Assembly: GCA_020686985.1 (NCBI GenBank)
Contig: JAJEPU010000001.1
Location: forward strand, 124,001 to 188,000
DNA from: Brotaphodocola catenula
Lineage (GTDB): Bacteria > Bacillota > Clostridia > Lachnospirales > Lachnospiraceae
DNA: 64,000 nucleotides
Reading direction: 5' to 3'
The notes below the pieces were generated by a model. That model did no database searches. It was given only the letters and a program-made list of their open reading frames with translations, and was not told the DNA's origin. Shown piece after piece: positions 17,735 through 27,748 of the stretch (positions within the stretch are counted from its first letter, which is position 1; every line of letters starts with the position of its first letter). The position numbers and the translations under genes were made by a program.

Positions 17735-18684
17735 GCGAACAGAATCAGAAACAGAATCAGAATGAGAATCCGAGCAATGGATTTGAATTTGTGGAGTATT
17801 CTCCGGAGGCAGCAGAGCGCATCGGATACTCCGATTATTCTTATTGGAAATCCGTATTTCAGAATTTCCTCAAGAAGAAATCGGCAGTGTTCATGGCGTT
17901 TGTGTTCTTTGCCCTTGTTATTTTTTCCTTTATTGCGCTGAAAATCGGAAAGTACGATTATTCTTCCGCGCAGATCATGTCAGATGCATCTCTGGCATTC
18001 ACGTCCCCGAACGGAGAGTTCTGGTTCGGAACGGATAACCTCGGACGTGACTACTGGTGTCAGGTATGGTACGCAGCTCAGATCTCGATTAAGCTGGCAC
18101 TGATTGTTGCACTCGGAGAGTGCGTGCTCGGTGTGACGATCGGATGTATCTGGGGCTATGTGCGCAGTCTTGACCGCATCATGACAGAGATTTACAACGT
18201 CATCAACAACATCCCGACGATCATCTACATGACGCTCGCAGCTCTGCTTTTCGGACAGAGCTTCCGCAACATGGCGATCGCAATGATCACGGTCGGCTGG
18301 CTTGTGATGGCGAGAAACGTCAGAAACCTCGTGCTGATGTACCGCGACCGCGAGTACAACCTGGCATCGAGATGTCTCGGAACACCGGTATGGCGAATTC
18401 TTGTGAAGAATATTTTCCCGTATCTGATCAGCGTGATCATCCTGCGTCTGGCTCTGTCGATCCCGCAGACGATCGCTCTGGAGTCCACTCTGTCCTACCT
18501 TGGACTCGGACTCGACGTGAATACGCCGTCCCTCGGCATTCTCTTGAGAAATGCCCGCAACTACTTCTTGCAGTATCCGTACCTGCTGATTTTCCCGGCG
18601 GTCATCGTATCCCTGATTACCATCACTTTCTATCTGGTGGGAAATGCATTCTCGGATGCGGCAGATCCTAGAAACCATGTATAA
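17731..18684 (+). CDS. Oligopeptide ABC transporter permease, OppC type
   Basis: A 317-residue permease with an Asn/Gln-rich hydrophilic N-terminus, the OppC_N segment with the first helix at about residues 48-70, the FGTDNLGRDYWCQVWYAAQIS signature typical of OppC/DppC, and the transport domain (LASRCLGTPVWRILVKNIFP). It pairs with the upstream OppB-like subunit to form the channel. Its ATG overlaps the preceding stop. Confidence 0.94.
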   Translation: MSEQNQKQNQNENPSNGFEFVEYSPEAAERIGYSDYSYWKSVFQNFLKKKSAVFMAFVFFALVIFSFIALKIGKYDYSSAQIMSDASLAFTSPNGEFWFGTDNLGRDYWCQVWYAAQISIKLALIVALGECVLGVTIGCIWGYVRSLDRIMTEIYNVINNIPTIIYMTLAALLFGQSFRNMAIAMITVGWLVMARNVRNLVLMYRDREYNLASRCLGTPVWRILVKNIFPYLISVIILRLALSIPQTIALESTLSYLGLGLDVNTPSLGILLRNARNYFLQYPYLLIFPAVIVSLITITFYLVGNAFSDAADPRNHV

Positions 18685-18726
18685 GAAAATCAAATACTAA
18701 TTTGGAAAAATTTGGAGGAAACGGAT

Positions 18727-19788
18727 ATGGCAAATGCTAATATGGAAAAAGCGCCGATTCTGTCCGCCAGAGACGTTGAGATTCAGTTCAGCCTGCGTGG
18801 CAAGAAACTGAAGGCGATCCGCAAGTGCTCTCTCGATCTTTATCAGGGAGAGACGCTCGCGATCGTGGGCGAGTCTGGATCAGGCAAATCGGTATTTACA
18901 AAGTCCTTTCTCGGCATGCTTGATGCGAATGGAAGCATTGTCGGTGGAAGCATCCAGTATGACGGAAAGGATCTTGCAACTTACAAGACAGAGAAGGATT
19001 GGATGACGATCCGCGGAAAGAAGATCTCGATGGTCATGCAGGATCCGATGACTTCGTTGAACCCGTTAAAGAAGATCGGTCGCCAGATTGAGGAGAGTAT
19101 CGAGCTCAATCAGGGAATCAAGGGACCGGAGGCAAAGGCGAAGGCACTCGATATGCTCCGTAAGGTTGGAATCCCGGATGCTGAGCGCCGTTATAACCAG
19201 TATCCGCACGAGTTTTCCGGCGGTATGCGCCAGCGAGTTGTCATCGCGATCGCGGTTGCCTGCCACCCGGAGATCCTGATCTGTGACGAGCCGACGACGG
19301 CTCTCGACGTGACGATTCAGGCTCAGATTCTTGATCTGATTCGCAGTCTTCAGAAAGAGCTGAACATGACGGTTGTCTACATCACTCATGATCTCGGAGT
19401 TGTGGCAAATGTCGCTGATCGCGTTGCAGTTATGTACGCAGGACAGATTGTCGAGTACGGTATGGTCGAGGAGATTTTCTACGACGCATGGCATCCGTAC
19501 ACCTGGGCTTTGCTGTCTGCACTTCCACAGCTCGGCGTCAAGGGTGAGGCACTTCCGACAATCGACGGAACTCCGCCAAACCTGTTTAACGAGGTTAAGG
19601 GCGATGCGTTCGCACCAAGAAACAAGCGTGCACTCGCAATCGACTTTGTCGAGGAACCACCGTTCTTTGAGGTGTCTCCGACACACAAGGCAAAGACCTG
19701 GTATCTCGATCCGAGAGCGCCGAAGATCGAACAGCCGGATTCCATCCGCAGACTGCGCGAGAAGATGAAGTTAAAGGAAAGGGGGTAA
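18727..19788 (+). CDS. Oligopeptide ABC transporter ATPase, OppD type
   Basis: A 353-residue ATPase. Walker [10 protein letters not shown]-loop [11 protein letters not shown], signature SGGMRQR and Walker [13 protein letters not shown] are all present, followed by the oligopeptide-transporter C-terminal region ([11 protein letters not shown]). The ATG at 18727 is preferred over an upstream TTG because the GGAGGA lies just before it. Confidence 0.94.
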   Translation: MANANMEKAPILSARDVEIQFSLRGKKLKAIRKCSLDLYQGETLAIVGESGSGKSVFTKSFLGMLDANGSIVGGSIQYDGKDLATYKTEKDWMTIRGKKISMVMQDPMTSLNPLKKIGRQIEESIELNQGIKGPEAKAKALDMLRKVGIPDAERRYNQYPHEFSGGMRQRVVIAIAVACHPEILICDEPTTALDVTIQAQILDLIRSLQKELNMTVVYITHDLGVVANVADRVAVMYAGQIVEYGMVEEIFYDAWHPYTWALLSALPQLGVKGEALPTIDGTPPNLFNEVKGDAFAPRNKRALAIDFVEEPPFFEVSPTHKAKTWYLDPRAPKIEQPDSIRRLREKMKLKERG

Positions 19789-19794
19789 GATGCG

Positions 19795-20736
19795 GTGGCT
19801 GAGAAAGAGAAATTAATTGAAATCAAAGATTTGCAGATTACCTTCGGAAGCGGAAAGAAGAAATTCGTCGCTGTCGACCATGTAAATTTTGATATTTATA
19901 AGGGAGAGACGTTCTCACTCGTAGGAGAGTCCGGTTCCGGAAAGACGACGATCGGAAGAGCGATCACTCGAATCAATCCGGTATCTGCCGGTGAGATTCT
20001 CTACCGCGGAAAGCGGATCAGCGGAAAGATCTCAAAAGACCTTGACCGTGAGGTCGTAAAGACCTGCCAGATGATTTTCCAAGACCCGATGGCATCATTG
20101 AATGAGCGTGCGAAGGTCGACTACATCATCTCCGAGGGTCTGATCAATTTCCACATGTACAAGGACGAGGAAGACCGCAAGCGCAAGGTTGCAGAGGCAC
20201 TTCGCGAGGTTGGACTTCTGCCGGAGTTCGCTTCCCGCTTCCCGCACGAGTTCTCGGGTGGTCAGCGTCAGCGTATCGGAATTGCGCGTGCGCTGATCAT
20301 GGAGCCGGAGTTCGTCGTAGCCGATGAGCCGATTTCCGCCCTCGACGTCTCGATCCGTGCACAGGTACTGAACCTGCTGAACAACTTAAAGAAGAGCCGT
20401 GGACTGACGTATCTGTTCATCGCTCATGATCTCTCTGTTGTTCGCTTTATCTCTGACCGAATCGCGGTTATTCACAAGGGTCGTATCGTGGAGCTTGCTG
20501 AGGCTGAGGAGCTTTTCCTCCATCCGCTTCACCCGTACACGAAGGCACTTTTGTCCGCAGTTCCGATTCCTGATCCGGAGCTTGAGAAGAACAAGAAACT
20601 TCTCGTCTACGATCCGTCAATCCATGATTACAGCGTCGACGGACCGGTCTGGGAGGAGATTCTTCCGGGACATTTCGTTTACGGAAATCAGAAGGAGCTC
20701 GACGGTTACCGAAAGGAAATTGAGGAATCCAGATAA
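19795..20736 (+). CDS. Oligopeptide ABC transporter ATPase, OppF type
   Basis: A 313-residue second ATPase of the same importer. Walker [34 protein letters not shown] and Walker [11 protein letters not shown] are intact, followed by [19 protein letters not shown]. The start is GTG at 19795, with GGGGG about 10 bases upstream. The stop overlaps the next ATG (TAATGA), suggesting coupling with the small membrane protein that follows. Confidence 0.93.
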   Translation: MAEKEKLIEIKDLQITFGSGKKKFVAVDHVNFDIYKGETFSLVGESGSGKTTIGRAITRINPVSAGEILYRGKRISGKISKDLDREVVKTCQMIFQDPMASLNERAKVDYIISEGLINFHMYKDEEDRKRKVAEALREVGLLPEFASRFPHEFSGGQRQRIGIARALIMEPEFVVADEPISALDVSIRAQVLNLLNNLKKSRGLTYLFIAHDLSVVRFISDRIAVIHKGRIVELAEAEELFLHPLHPYTKALLSAVPIPDPELEKNKKLLVYDPSIHDYSVDGPVWEEILPGHFVYGNQKELDGYRKEIEESR

Positions 20737-21149
20737 TGAAAAAGTGGTTGTCGTATTACCAGTCCTATATGGTTCGCCCGATTCTCTACAAGGTCGTGGC
20801 GAGAAGTGCGATTGCAGTTGCAGTCCTGCTTTTATGGAACCGGTACGTCAACACGGGAGGACAGCTGTCTCTGGGAAGAGACGGCTGTTTTGTCGTTGGG
20901 GTACTGTTTCTGGCGTTTGCGTGGTTTTCCTATCTGAAATTCGACGGGGTCTCCTTCCACCATCTCTTTGAAAAGCGAGAAGGAGAAAAAAAGAAACCGG
21001 TCCGCAGGGGAACAAGCGACATCGTCGATTTTGCAGATGAGCACATCGTGTCGTTTGCGGAGCTGAGTGAGAGAGAGCAGGCACTTTGCAGTCTGACCGC
21101 AAGTCTGATCTGCACGGTGATCTTTGTGGTTGTCTCAGTTTTGTTTTAA
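20736..21149 (+). CDS. Small membrane protein coupled to oppF (unrecognised)
   Basis: A 137-residue protein with three predicted membrane segments, at about residues 23-35, 50-65 and 118-136, and a charged stretch between the second and third (EKREGEKKKP). I do not recognise the family. Its ATG overlaps the oppF stop codon, so it is part of the transporter operon and may assist or regulate the importer. Confidence 0.75.
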   Translation: MKKWLSYYQSYMVRPILYKVVARSAIAVAVLLLWNRYVNTGGQLSLGRDGCFVVGVLFLAFAWFSYLKFDGVSFHHLFEKREGEKKKPVRRGTSDIVDFADEHIVSFAELSEREQALCSLTASLICTVIFVVVSVLF

Positions 21150-21163
21150 GATATTTAGGTGGG

Positions 21164-21230
21164 AATCAAAAAATCCCTCTGTGTGGGTGCGAGGAGAAAA
21201 TCGCATCGGCATAGGGGGATTTTTTTGATT
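21164..21230 (+). terminator. Terminator of the opp operon
   Basis: AATCAAAAAATCCC pairs with GGGGGATTTTTTTGATT around a branched loop. A/T runs on both sides could make it bidirectional. Confidence 0.75.
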
Positions 21231-21258
21231 GATGAGTTCACAAAATGTTCACAAAAAA

Positions 21259-21301
21259 TTAGCACTCACCTCTTGACATTGCTAATAATGCGTGCTATAT
21301 T
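21259..21301 (+). promoter_or_regulatory. hsp20 promoter overlapped by a CIRCE operator
   Basis: The left CIRCE arm TTAGCACTC (21259-21267), nine bases, then CATTGCTAA (21277-21285; 7 of 9 match GAGTGCTAA). TTGACA (21273-21278), a 17-bp spacer and TATATT (21296-21301) form the promoter, so bound HrcA would cover the -35 box. A 5' UTR of about 165 nt with several small hairpins follows. Confidence 0.8.
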
Positions 21302-21473
21302 ACAGATAGAACAAAGGAGAGGGAAACAGAGAGGAAGATCAGGAAGCCCGAGAAGATCGGAGCGAGAGGTTTTCTGAAAGGTTTCCGAAGTATCCAGAGT
21401 TCGGAGGATGTCGAAAGGCATCCGAGACAAACTTGCTGATTAAGATTTTAGATAGATAAAGGAGAGATGACTT

Positions 21474-21932
21474 ATGTTAATGCCGAGTATTTTTGGTCAG
21501 AGTTTATTTGATGATTTTATGAGTGATTTCCCGTTTGACAACAGAGATATGGAAAAGATGGAGCGTAAGCTCTACGGTCATCATGCAAAGAACGTGATGA
21601 AAACCGATATTAAGGAAGTAGAGAATGGTTACGAGTTTGAGATTGATCTGCCGGGATTCACGAAAGATGAAGTAACCGCAGAGCTCAAGGATGGTTATCT
21701 GACGATCACCGCTTCAAAGGGTGTCGACAAGGATGAGCAGGAGAAGGATACTGGCAAGTACATCCGCAAGGAGCGTTATGCAGGTGCTTGCGAGCGCAGC
21801 TTCTATGTCGGCGAAGATGTAACCGAGGAAGATATTAAGGCTCAGTTCCAGCACGGAATTCTGAAGTTGTTCGTTCCGAAGAAGGAAGCAAAGCCGGCAG
21901 TAGAGCAGAAGAAGTACATTTCGATTGAATAA
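21474..21932 (+). CDS. Small heat shock protein, Hsp20 family
   Basis: A 152-residue alpha-crystallin-type holdase that binds unfolding proteins without ATP. The alpha-crystallin domain spans about residues 42-140, with YEFEIDLPGFTKDEVTAELKDGYLTI and the conserved GILKLFVPK near the end. AAGGAGAG precedes the ATG. It is preceded by a CIRCE-overlapped promoter and followed by clpB under the same type of control, so both belong to one heat-shock response. Confidence 0.95.
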   Translation: MLMPSIFGQSLFDDFMSDFPFDNRDMEKMERKLYGHHAKNVMKTDIKEVENGYEFEIDLPGFTKDEVTAELKDGYLTITASKGVDKDEQEKDTGKYIRKERYAGACERSFYVGEDVTEEDIKAQFQHGILKLFVPKKEAKPAVEQKKYISIE

Positions 21933-22002
21933 TCGATCCAATCCGTTCCTGTTGGTGCAATGCATGAATGGGAACAGGAAATCAAGATAAGAGTGTGAGA
22001 GG

Positions 22003-22042
22003 GACAGTCGGTTCCGGGAAATCCGGGGCGGCTGTCTTTTTA
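22003..22042 (+). terminator. Terminator after hsp20
   Basis: GACAGTCG pairs with CGGCTGTC, followed by TTTTT. Confidence 0.75.
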
Positions 22043-22111
22043 TATGATAGGAAATTGCGTCCTATCATATAAAAAAAGCTCCGCCAGAATGCGCCAAGGC
22101 ACATTCTTTTT
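22041..22111 (+). repeat. TATGATAGGA hairpin repeat, copy 2, with terminator-like hairpin
   Basis: TATGATAGGA/TCCTATCATA (22043-22069) is the same perfect palindrome as at 14681, including the loop AATTGCG. It is followed by GCTCCGC and by GAATGCGCC/GGCACATTC with a T-run (22087-22111), which insulates the clpB promoter from hsp20 transcription. Confidence 0.8.
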
Positions 22112-22121
22112 ACAAAAAAAA

Positions 22122-22164
22122 TTAGCACTCACATCTTGACAGTGCTAACAACATGTGTTATAGT
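22122..22164 (+). promoter_or_regulatory. clpB promoter overlapped by a CIRCE operator
   Basis: TTAGCACTC (22122-22130), nine bases, then CAGTGCTAA (22140-22148; 8 of 9 match). TTGACA (22136-22141), a 17-bp spacer and TATAGT (22159-22164) form the promoter. The layout is base for base the same as upstream of hsp20. Confidence 0.88.
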
Positions 22165-22298
22165 ACTGACAGAACAAAGAGACAAAGAAAAAAGATAAAT
22201 AAAGAGAAAGCAACAAAAGAGTAAACAGACAACAGACATATTTCTGATTATGGAATGTGTAAACAATAACAGAAGCACCGAGGAATGGAGGCGAGTGT

Positions 22299-24902
22299 AT
22301 GAATATCAATAAATTTACCCAGAAATCCATGGAAGCAGTGCAAAATTGTGAGAAGCTGGCATATGAGTATGGCAACCAGCAGATTGAACAGGAGCATTTG
22401 TTTTACAGTCTCCTCAAGCTGGATGACAGCCTGATTTTGAAGCTGTTGACAAAGATGGGAATCAGCAAAGAGCTGATTATGAATGAGGCTGAACAGAAGG
22501 TAGCCGGTCTGCCGAAGGTAAGCGGTGGTGGTCAGGTCTACATCAGCAATGATTTGAATAAAGTGTTGATTCATGCGGAAGATGAGTCGAAGGGAATGGG
22601 CGATGAGTATGTATCGGTTGAGCACATTTTCCTCGCACTGATGAAGTACGCAGACAGAATGATGAAGGAGCTCTTCCGTCAGCACGGAATCACGAAGGAT
22701 GCCTTTTTGCAGGCATTGTCCACGGTTCGAGGAAATCAGAGAGTTGTCAGCGACAACCCGGAGGCAACATATGACACGCTTGAGAAATATGGATACGATC
22801 TGGTGGAGCGTGCGAGAGATCAGAAGCTCGACCCGGTCATCGGCAGAGACAGTGAGATCCGAAATGTGATCCAGATTCTTTCCCGTAAGACGAAGAACAA
22901 CCCGGTTCTGATCGGTGAACCTGGTGTTGGTAAGACCGCAGTTGTCGAGGGTCTTGCACAGCGTATCGTTCGCGGGGATGTTCCGCAGGGACTGAAAGAC
23001 CGCAAGCTGTTTGCGCTTGATATGGGTGCACTGATTGCAGGTGCAAAGTACCGTGGTGAATTTGAGGAGCGTCTGAAAGCTGTTCTTGAGGAAGTCAAAA
23101 AGAGTGAGGGCAAGATCATCCTCTTTATCGATGAGCTTCACACAATCGTTGGCGCGGGTAAGACCGAAGGGTCGATGGATGCGGGAAACCTCTTAAAGCC
23201 GATGCTTGCGAGAGGCGAACTGCATTGTATCGGTGCAACGACTCTTGATGAGTACCGCAAGTACATCGAGAAGGATGCAGCGCTTGAGCGTCGTTTCCAG
23301 CCGGTTCTCGTTGACCAGCCGACTGTGGAGGATACAATCTCGATTCTTCGAGGAATCAAGGATCGGTATGAGGTTTACCACGGTGTAAAGATCACGGACT
23401 CGGCTCTCGTCGCAGCGGCAGTCCTGTCAGATCGTTATATCACTGACCGCTTCCTGCCGGATAAGGCGATCGACCTTGTCGATGAGGCATGTGCACTGAT
23501 CAAGACTGAGATGGATTCGATGCCGACCGAGCTTGATGAGCTTTCGAGAAAGATCATGCAGATGGAGATCGAGGAGACCGCACTCAAGAAGGAGACGGAT
23601 CGTCTGAGTCAGGAGCGTCTGGAGGATCTTCAGAAGAATCTGGCAGAGCTTCATGACGAATTTAGCGCAAAGAAGGCACAGTGGGAGAACGAGAAGTCTT
23701 CGGTTGATAAGTTGTCTTCCCTGCGTGAGGAGATTGAGCAGGTCAATCGCGACATCGCTCAGGCACAGCAACAGTACGACTTAAACAAAGCCGCAGAGCT
23801 TCAATATGGCAAGCTTCCTCAGCTTCAGAAAGAGTTGGAGGCAGAGGAAGAGAAGGTGAAGAACCAGGATCTGAGTCTTGTCCATGAGAGTGTGACGGAC
23901 GATGAGATCGCGAGAATCATCTCTCGCTGGACGGGAATTCCGGTCAGCAAGCTGAATGAGAGCGAGCGCAACAAGGTGCTTCATCTGGACGAAGTTCTGC
24001 ACAAGAGAGTGGTTGGACAGGATGAAGCAGTCGAGAAAGTGACCGAGGCAATCCTGCGCTCAAAGGCAGGAATCAAGGACCCGACGAAGCCGATAGGCTC
24101 CTTCCTGTTCCTTGGACCGACAGGTGTCGGCAAGACCGAGCTTGCAAAGGCTCTTGCGGAGTCGCTGTTTGACGATGAGAACAATATGGTTCGTATTGAT
24201 ATGAGTGAATACATGGAGAAGCACTCTGTGGCACGACTGATCGGAGCACCTCCGGGATACGTTGGATACGAGGAGGGCGGTCAGCTTACAGAGGCAGTAC
24301 GCCGGAAACCGTATTCGGTTGTTCTTTTTGATGAGGTGGAGAAAGCTCATCCGGATGTATTCAATGTTCTGCTTCAGGTTCTCGATGACGGACGAATCAC
24401 CGATTCGACCGGAAAGACCGTGGACTTCAAGAACACGATTCTGATCATGACCTCCAACATTGGATCTCAGTACCTTCTCGACGGAATCGATGAGAACGGT
24501 GAGATTCGTCAGGATGCAAGAAATCTTGTCATGAATGACCTTCATGCACACTTCCGTCCGGAATTCCTGAACCGTCTCGATGAGACGATCATGTTCAAGC
24601 CGTTGACGAAGGATAACATCGGTCACATTGTGGATCTGATGCTTGCCGATGTCAACAAGCGTCTGGCTGATCGTGAGCTGACGATCAAGCTGACTGACCG
24701 TGCAAAGGTTTATGTCACGAACAATGGCTATGACCCGGCTTATGGTGCACGTCCTCTGCGCAGATATTTACAGAAGAATGTGGAGACTCTGGCAGCAAGA
24801 ATCATTCTCGAGGGTGAGATCAGTGAGGGTCAGACGATTCTGATTGACACAACCGAGGATGGAAGTGCTCTGACTGCGAAAATTGAGCAGGAAGCAAAGT
24901 AA
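22299..24902 (+). CDS. clpB: ATP-dependent chaperone ClpB
   Basis: An 867-residue Hsp100 disaggregase that works with DnaK to rescue aggregated proteins. Order: N domain (1-140), first AAA module with Walker A GEPGVGKT, the long coiled-coil middle domain (about 400-530) that separates ClpB from ClpC/ClpA, and second AAA module with GPTGVGKT and [14 protein letters not shown]. Length and domain order match the family. The 5' UTR is about 130 nt. Confidence 0.97.
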   Translation: MNINKFTQKSMEAVQNCEKLAYEYGNQQIEQEHLFYSLLKLDDSLILKLLTKMGISKELIMNEAEQKVAGLPKVSGGGQVYISNDLNKVLIHAEDESKGMGDEYVSVEHIFLALMKYADRMMKELFRQHGITKDAFLQALSTVRGNQRVVSDNPEATYDTLEKYGYDLVERARDQKLDPVIGRDSEIRNVIQILSRKTKNNPVLIGEPGVGKTAVVEGLAQRIVRGDVPQGLKDRKLFALDMGALIAGAKYRGEFEERLKAVLEEVKKSEGKIILFIDELHTIVGAGKTEGSMDAGNLLKPMLARGELHCIGATTLDEYRKYIEKDAALERRFQPVLVDQPTVEDTISILRGIKDRYEVYHGVKITDSALVAAAVLSDRYITDRFLPDKAIDLVDEACALIKTEMDSMPTELDELSRKIMQMEIEETALKKETDRLSQERLEDLQKNLAELHDEFSAKKAQWENEKSSVDKLSSLREEIEQVNRDIAQAQQQYDLNKAAELQYGKLPQLQKELEAEEEKVKNQDLSLVHESVTDDEIARIISRWTGIPVSKLNESERNKVLHLDEVLHKRVVGQDEAVEKVTEAILRSKAGIKDPTKPIGSFLFLGPTGVGKTELAKALAESLFDDENNMVRIDMSEYMEKHSVARLIGAPPGYVGYEEGGQLTEAVRRKPYSVVLFDEVEKAHPDVFNVLLQVLDDGRITDSTGKTVDFKNTILIMTSNIGSQYLLDGIDENGEIRQDARNLVMNDLHAHFRPEFLNRLDETIMFKPLTKDNIGHIVDLMLADVNKRLADRELTIKLTDRAKVYVTNNGYDPAYGARPLRRYLQKNVETLAARIILEGEISEGQTILIDTTEDGSALTAKIEQEAK

Positions 24903-24950
24903 GATTTGAGATAGTTTGAGATTTATCTAAGACAAAGAAATTTGGATAAA

Positions 24951-24992
24951 AAAATTCCCTGTACATCGCGATGGTGTGCAGGGAATTTTTTT
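24951..24992 (+). terminator. Terminator after clpB
   Basis: AAAATTCCCTG pairs with CAGGGAATTTT, then a T-run. It lies between the convergent clpB and malic enzyme genes. Confidence 0.85.
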
Positions 24993-25035
24993 GTTTTATA
25001 CGGAAATTGCGCCCGATCAAAGCAGATTTAGATTC

Positions 25036-26223
25036 TTATTTGATCTCCGTGTACGGAATTCGGCTGATGCCCTCTTTCTCAGCTTCCTTTGCAACTGCGT
25101 TTGCGACAGCGAGTGCCACACGCTTGTCAAAGGAGGACGGGATGACGTACTCGGTTGTCAGCTCCTCCTCCGGGATTACAGCTGCGATTGCATGGGAGGC
25201 GGCAACCTTCATGCCCTCGGTGATGTCCTTTGCGCGGACAGCGAGAACGCCCTTGAACAGACCTGGGAAGACGAGAACGTTGTTGATCTGGTTCGGGAAA
25301 TCGGAACGACCGGTGCCGACAACGACAGCTCCGCCTTCTTTTGCCTCATCCGGCATAATCTCCGGAACCGGATTTGCCATTGCAAAGACGATACCGTTGT
25401 TCATCGTTGCAACCATCTCCTTAGTCACGAGCTTCGGCTTGGAAACGCCAACGAAGATGTCTGCACCCTTGAGAGCATCAGCCAGCTTGCCGTGCTCCTT
25501 GTTCTTGTTGCTGATGTGGGAGATCTCTTCCTGACCGGAGTTTAAGTTCTCATCGCCCTCGCAGATGATACCGTTGATGTCGCACATGATGATGTTGCCA
25601 AAGCCCATGGAGATCAGCTGTTTGCCGATTGCAACGCCGGCAGCACCTGCACCGTTGATGACAACGCGCAGTTCGCCCATCTTCTTGCCGGTTACCTTTA
25701 CAGCGTTTAACAGGGCAGCACCTACGACGATAGCGGTTCCGTGCTGGTCATCGTGGAAGATCGGAATATCGCAGACTTCTTTCAGCTTGCGCTCGATCTC
25801 GAAGCAACGCGGTGCGGCGATGTCCTCCAGATTGATTCCGCCGAAGCTCTTGGAGATCAGGGCGATCGTCTGCACGATTGTGTCGACATCCTTGGAGTTT
25901 ACGCAGATCGGGAAAGCATCGACATCTGCAAATGCCTTGAACAGGGCACATTTTCCCTCCATAACTGGCATTCCGGCAGAAGGACCGATGTCGCCAAGTC
26001 CGAGTACAGCGGTTCCGTCGGTGATAACGGCAACGAGGTTGCCCTTGCGGGTGAACTCATAAGCTCTCTCCTCATCCTCTGCAATCAGAAGGCAGGGCTC
26101 TGCAACTCCCGGGGTGTAAGCGATGGAGAGATCCTCCGGAGTCTTCACGTCGACTCTGGAAACGACCTCGATTTTTCCTTTCCATTCTCTGTGTTTCTCA
26201 ATCGCAAGCTGTTTCTTATCCAT
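25036..26223 (-). CDS. NAD(P)-dependent malic enzyme
   Basis: A 395-residue enzyme that decarboxylates malate oxidatively to pyruvate and CO2. The N-terminal catalytic part contains YTPGVAEPC and GDIGPSAGMPVMEGK, and the metal-binding segment is IFHDDQHGTAIV. The NAD-binding Rossmann domain (VVINGAGAAGVAIGKQL) follows. The short form without a phosphotransacetylase domain is usual in Firmicutes. A GAGGAGG precedes the ATG. It is downstream of the glycosylase gene on the same strand, 70 bp away, and may share its transcript. Confidence 0.95.
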   Translation of the reverse strand: MDKKQLAIEKHREWKGKIEVVSRVDVKTPEDLSIAYTPGVAEPCLLIAEDEERAYEFTRKGNLVAVITDGTAVLGLGDIGPSAGMPVMEGKCALFKAFADVDAFPICVNSKDVDTIVQTIALISKSFGGINLEDIAAPRCFEIERKLKEVCDIPIFHDDQHGTAIVVGAALLNAVKVTGKKMGELRVVINGAGAAGVAIGKQLISMGFGNIIMCDINGIICEGDENLNSGQEEISHISNKNKEHGKLADALKGADIFVGVSKPKLVTKEMVATMNNGIVFAMANPVPEIMPDEAKEGGAVVVGTGRSDFPNQINNVLVFPGLFKGVLAVRAKDITEGMKVAASHAIAAVIPEEELTTEYVIPSSFDKRVALAVANAVAKEAEKEGISRIPYTEIK

Positions 26224-26293
26224 GAAAAAACTTCCTCCTCTTTAATGTATCTCATGACTTATAAAAGTATTTTAATCCACAATCGGGAAAGCG

Positions 26294-27187
26294 TCAATGA
26301 CTGCTGTTTAAATCATAGTAAAAGATATACTGCTGAAGAACACCTTCGTATCCCGAGTAAGATTCAAATGGAAATCCGTCCGGATAGTGGGAGGTCAGCA
26401 CCTGGCGGATGTGGGTGTCGATCGGGAAGGCTTCGAGGTGATGAAGTCCGAAGAGACAGATGCAGTCTGCAACTTTTGCACCCACTCCGCAAAGCTTTAA
26501 GAGTTCTGTGCGCGCCGAAGGATAGTCCATCGATTTGAGTGCGTCAAGAGAGATCTCTCCGGAAGCGATTGAGCGTGCAGTTTCGACAAGATATCGGCTT
26601 CGGTAACCGAGTCCGAGCGCGCGCAGTTCGTCTTCCGTTGCAGTTGCAAGCTGTTCCGGTGTCGGAAAGAGATAGAAGGAGTCTGAGCATGTGTTGACAT
26701 CATTTATATGATCAATCTTTGTGCCGTAATGCGTGCAGATCGTCTCAATGCACTTGCGGATTCGGCGGATGTTGTTCTGTTGAGAGATGATGAAGCTGAT
26801 GATCATCTCCCAGAGATCCTGTCGCAGAATCCGGATTCCGCTTCCGTAGGCAACCGCAGATTGGAGATAGGTGTCAGCGGGATCGATGCCGGTCAGAAAA
26901 CGGCGGTAATCGGTGTTGAGATCGAAATAAGATTTCCAGATTGTCTGAAAATCCGCCTCGGAGCAGTCCATCAAAATGACGCTGTTTTTTTGGCATTTAT
27001 TAGAGGTTGAGGGCTGTTCTTGTTTTAAGCGAAGGCGCTGTCCGTTTGCGATCACCTGAAACCAGCCTCCTTCTTGTTCTGTCATGCGGAAACACTGACC
27101 GGAGGCGCTGATCTGAGCGATTGAGAAATTTGTTCCGTCTACGCGGATGTATTCGCCGGAGTTATAAGAGTGTGTGTGAGTTGTCAT
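26294..27187 (-). CDS. 8-oxoguanine DNA glycosylase (OGG1-like)
   Basis: A 297-residue base-excision repair enzyme that removes oxidised guanine. An N-terminal OGG_N domain (about 1-115) precedes the HhH-GPD fold. The hairpin-helix-hairpin LCGVGAKVADCICLFGL carries the catalytic lysine, and AFPIDTHI the essential aspartate, as in human OGG1. OGG1-type rather than MutM-type proteins are common in Clostridia. The upstream leader holds a probable structured RNA with its own promoter and terminator. Confidence 0.93.
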   Translation of the reverse strand: MTTHTHSYNSGEYIRVDGTNFSIAQISASGQCFRMTEQEGGWFQVIANGQRLRLKQEQPSTSNKCQKNSVILMDCSEADFQTIWKSYFDLNTDYRRFLTGIDPADTYLQSAVAYGSGIRILRQDLWEMIISFIISQQNNIRRIRKCIETICTHYGTKIDHINDVNTCSDSFYLFPTPEQLATATEDELRALGLGYRSRYLVETARSIASGEISLDALKSMDYPSARTELLKLCGVGAKVADCICLFGLHHLEAFPIDTHIRQVLTSHYPDGFPFESYSGYEGVLQQYIFYYDLNSSH

Positions 27188-27292
27188 AGTTGTAGTGTCC
27201 CTTCTGTCTGCTTGTAAAATAAATCATGGATTGTGATTATCATTTATGGTTTATGGGATTCACAGTGGGGAGATTTATGCTTTTCAGGTAAC

Positions 27293-27497
27293 AAAAAAGG
27301 AGCTCCCTTCCCCCACAGAAGGTTGCTCCTATTCACGATCAGAAACCGTTACATGATATAGTTTTTCTGGTATCCCCACACCAGTTACGGAAAGAAAAAG
27401 CGCCGGTCATCCGGTGCTTAAAGGGTTTCATTATGGAAACTCTTATCTGGTTTACCATTCCCCAATAGAAAACCAGAATGTCGCTCTCTTCGTACGA
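27293..27497 (-). ncRNA. Probable noncoding or leader RNA of about 200 nt (unclassified)
   Basis: On the minus strand a strong promoter (27503-27531) is followed by about 200 nt with no open frame and a clear intrinsic terminator: AGGAGC(AA)CCTTC pairs with GAAGG(G)AGCTCCT and ends in TTTTTT (27330-27293). Internal hairpins include CTGGTTT/AAACCAG, AAGCACCGG/CCGGCGCTT and CTGGT/ACCAG, and three predicted loops display GGGG. ACCAG and CTGGT can also pair alternatively. 6S RNA was considered because of size but the ends do not pair. It could equally be an attenuated leader of the glycosylase gene, 105 bp downstream. Confidence 0.65.
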
Positions 27498-27502
27498 GAA
27501 AT

Positions 27503-27531
27503 AATATACCATTTTTAAACAAAAATGTCAA
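27503..27531 (-). promoter_or_regulatory. Promoter of the minus-strand RNA
   Basis: Read on the minus strand: TTGACA (27531-27526), a 17-bp spacer and TATATT (27508-27503). Confidence 0.8.
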
Positions 27532-27748
27532 CGCTGTTTTGTGCAATATATTGTATACATGAAAAACGCATCGACAAAAAACTGCAAAAAATGCATAGCA
27601 CAAAACTGGGATTTAATTATGCAATGTATAAAAAAATCAAAAACGGGCACACTGGAATCGATGCCATGATTTAACAAAACGCAAAAAAACATTGAAAAAA
27701 GATTAACAAGAAAGCGCAAAAACAACTGGGAAGAGAGAGGGCGATTGG

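Noticed and set aside
27293-27497. Assignment of the minus-strand RNA to 6S RNA or a T-box
   Set aside because: The ends do not form the closing stem of 6S RNA, and the conserved T-box antiterminator motif is absent.
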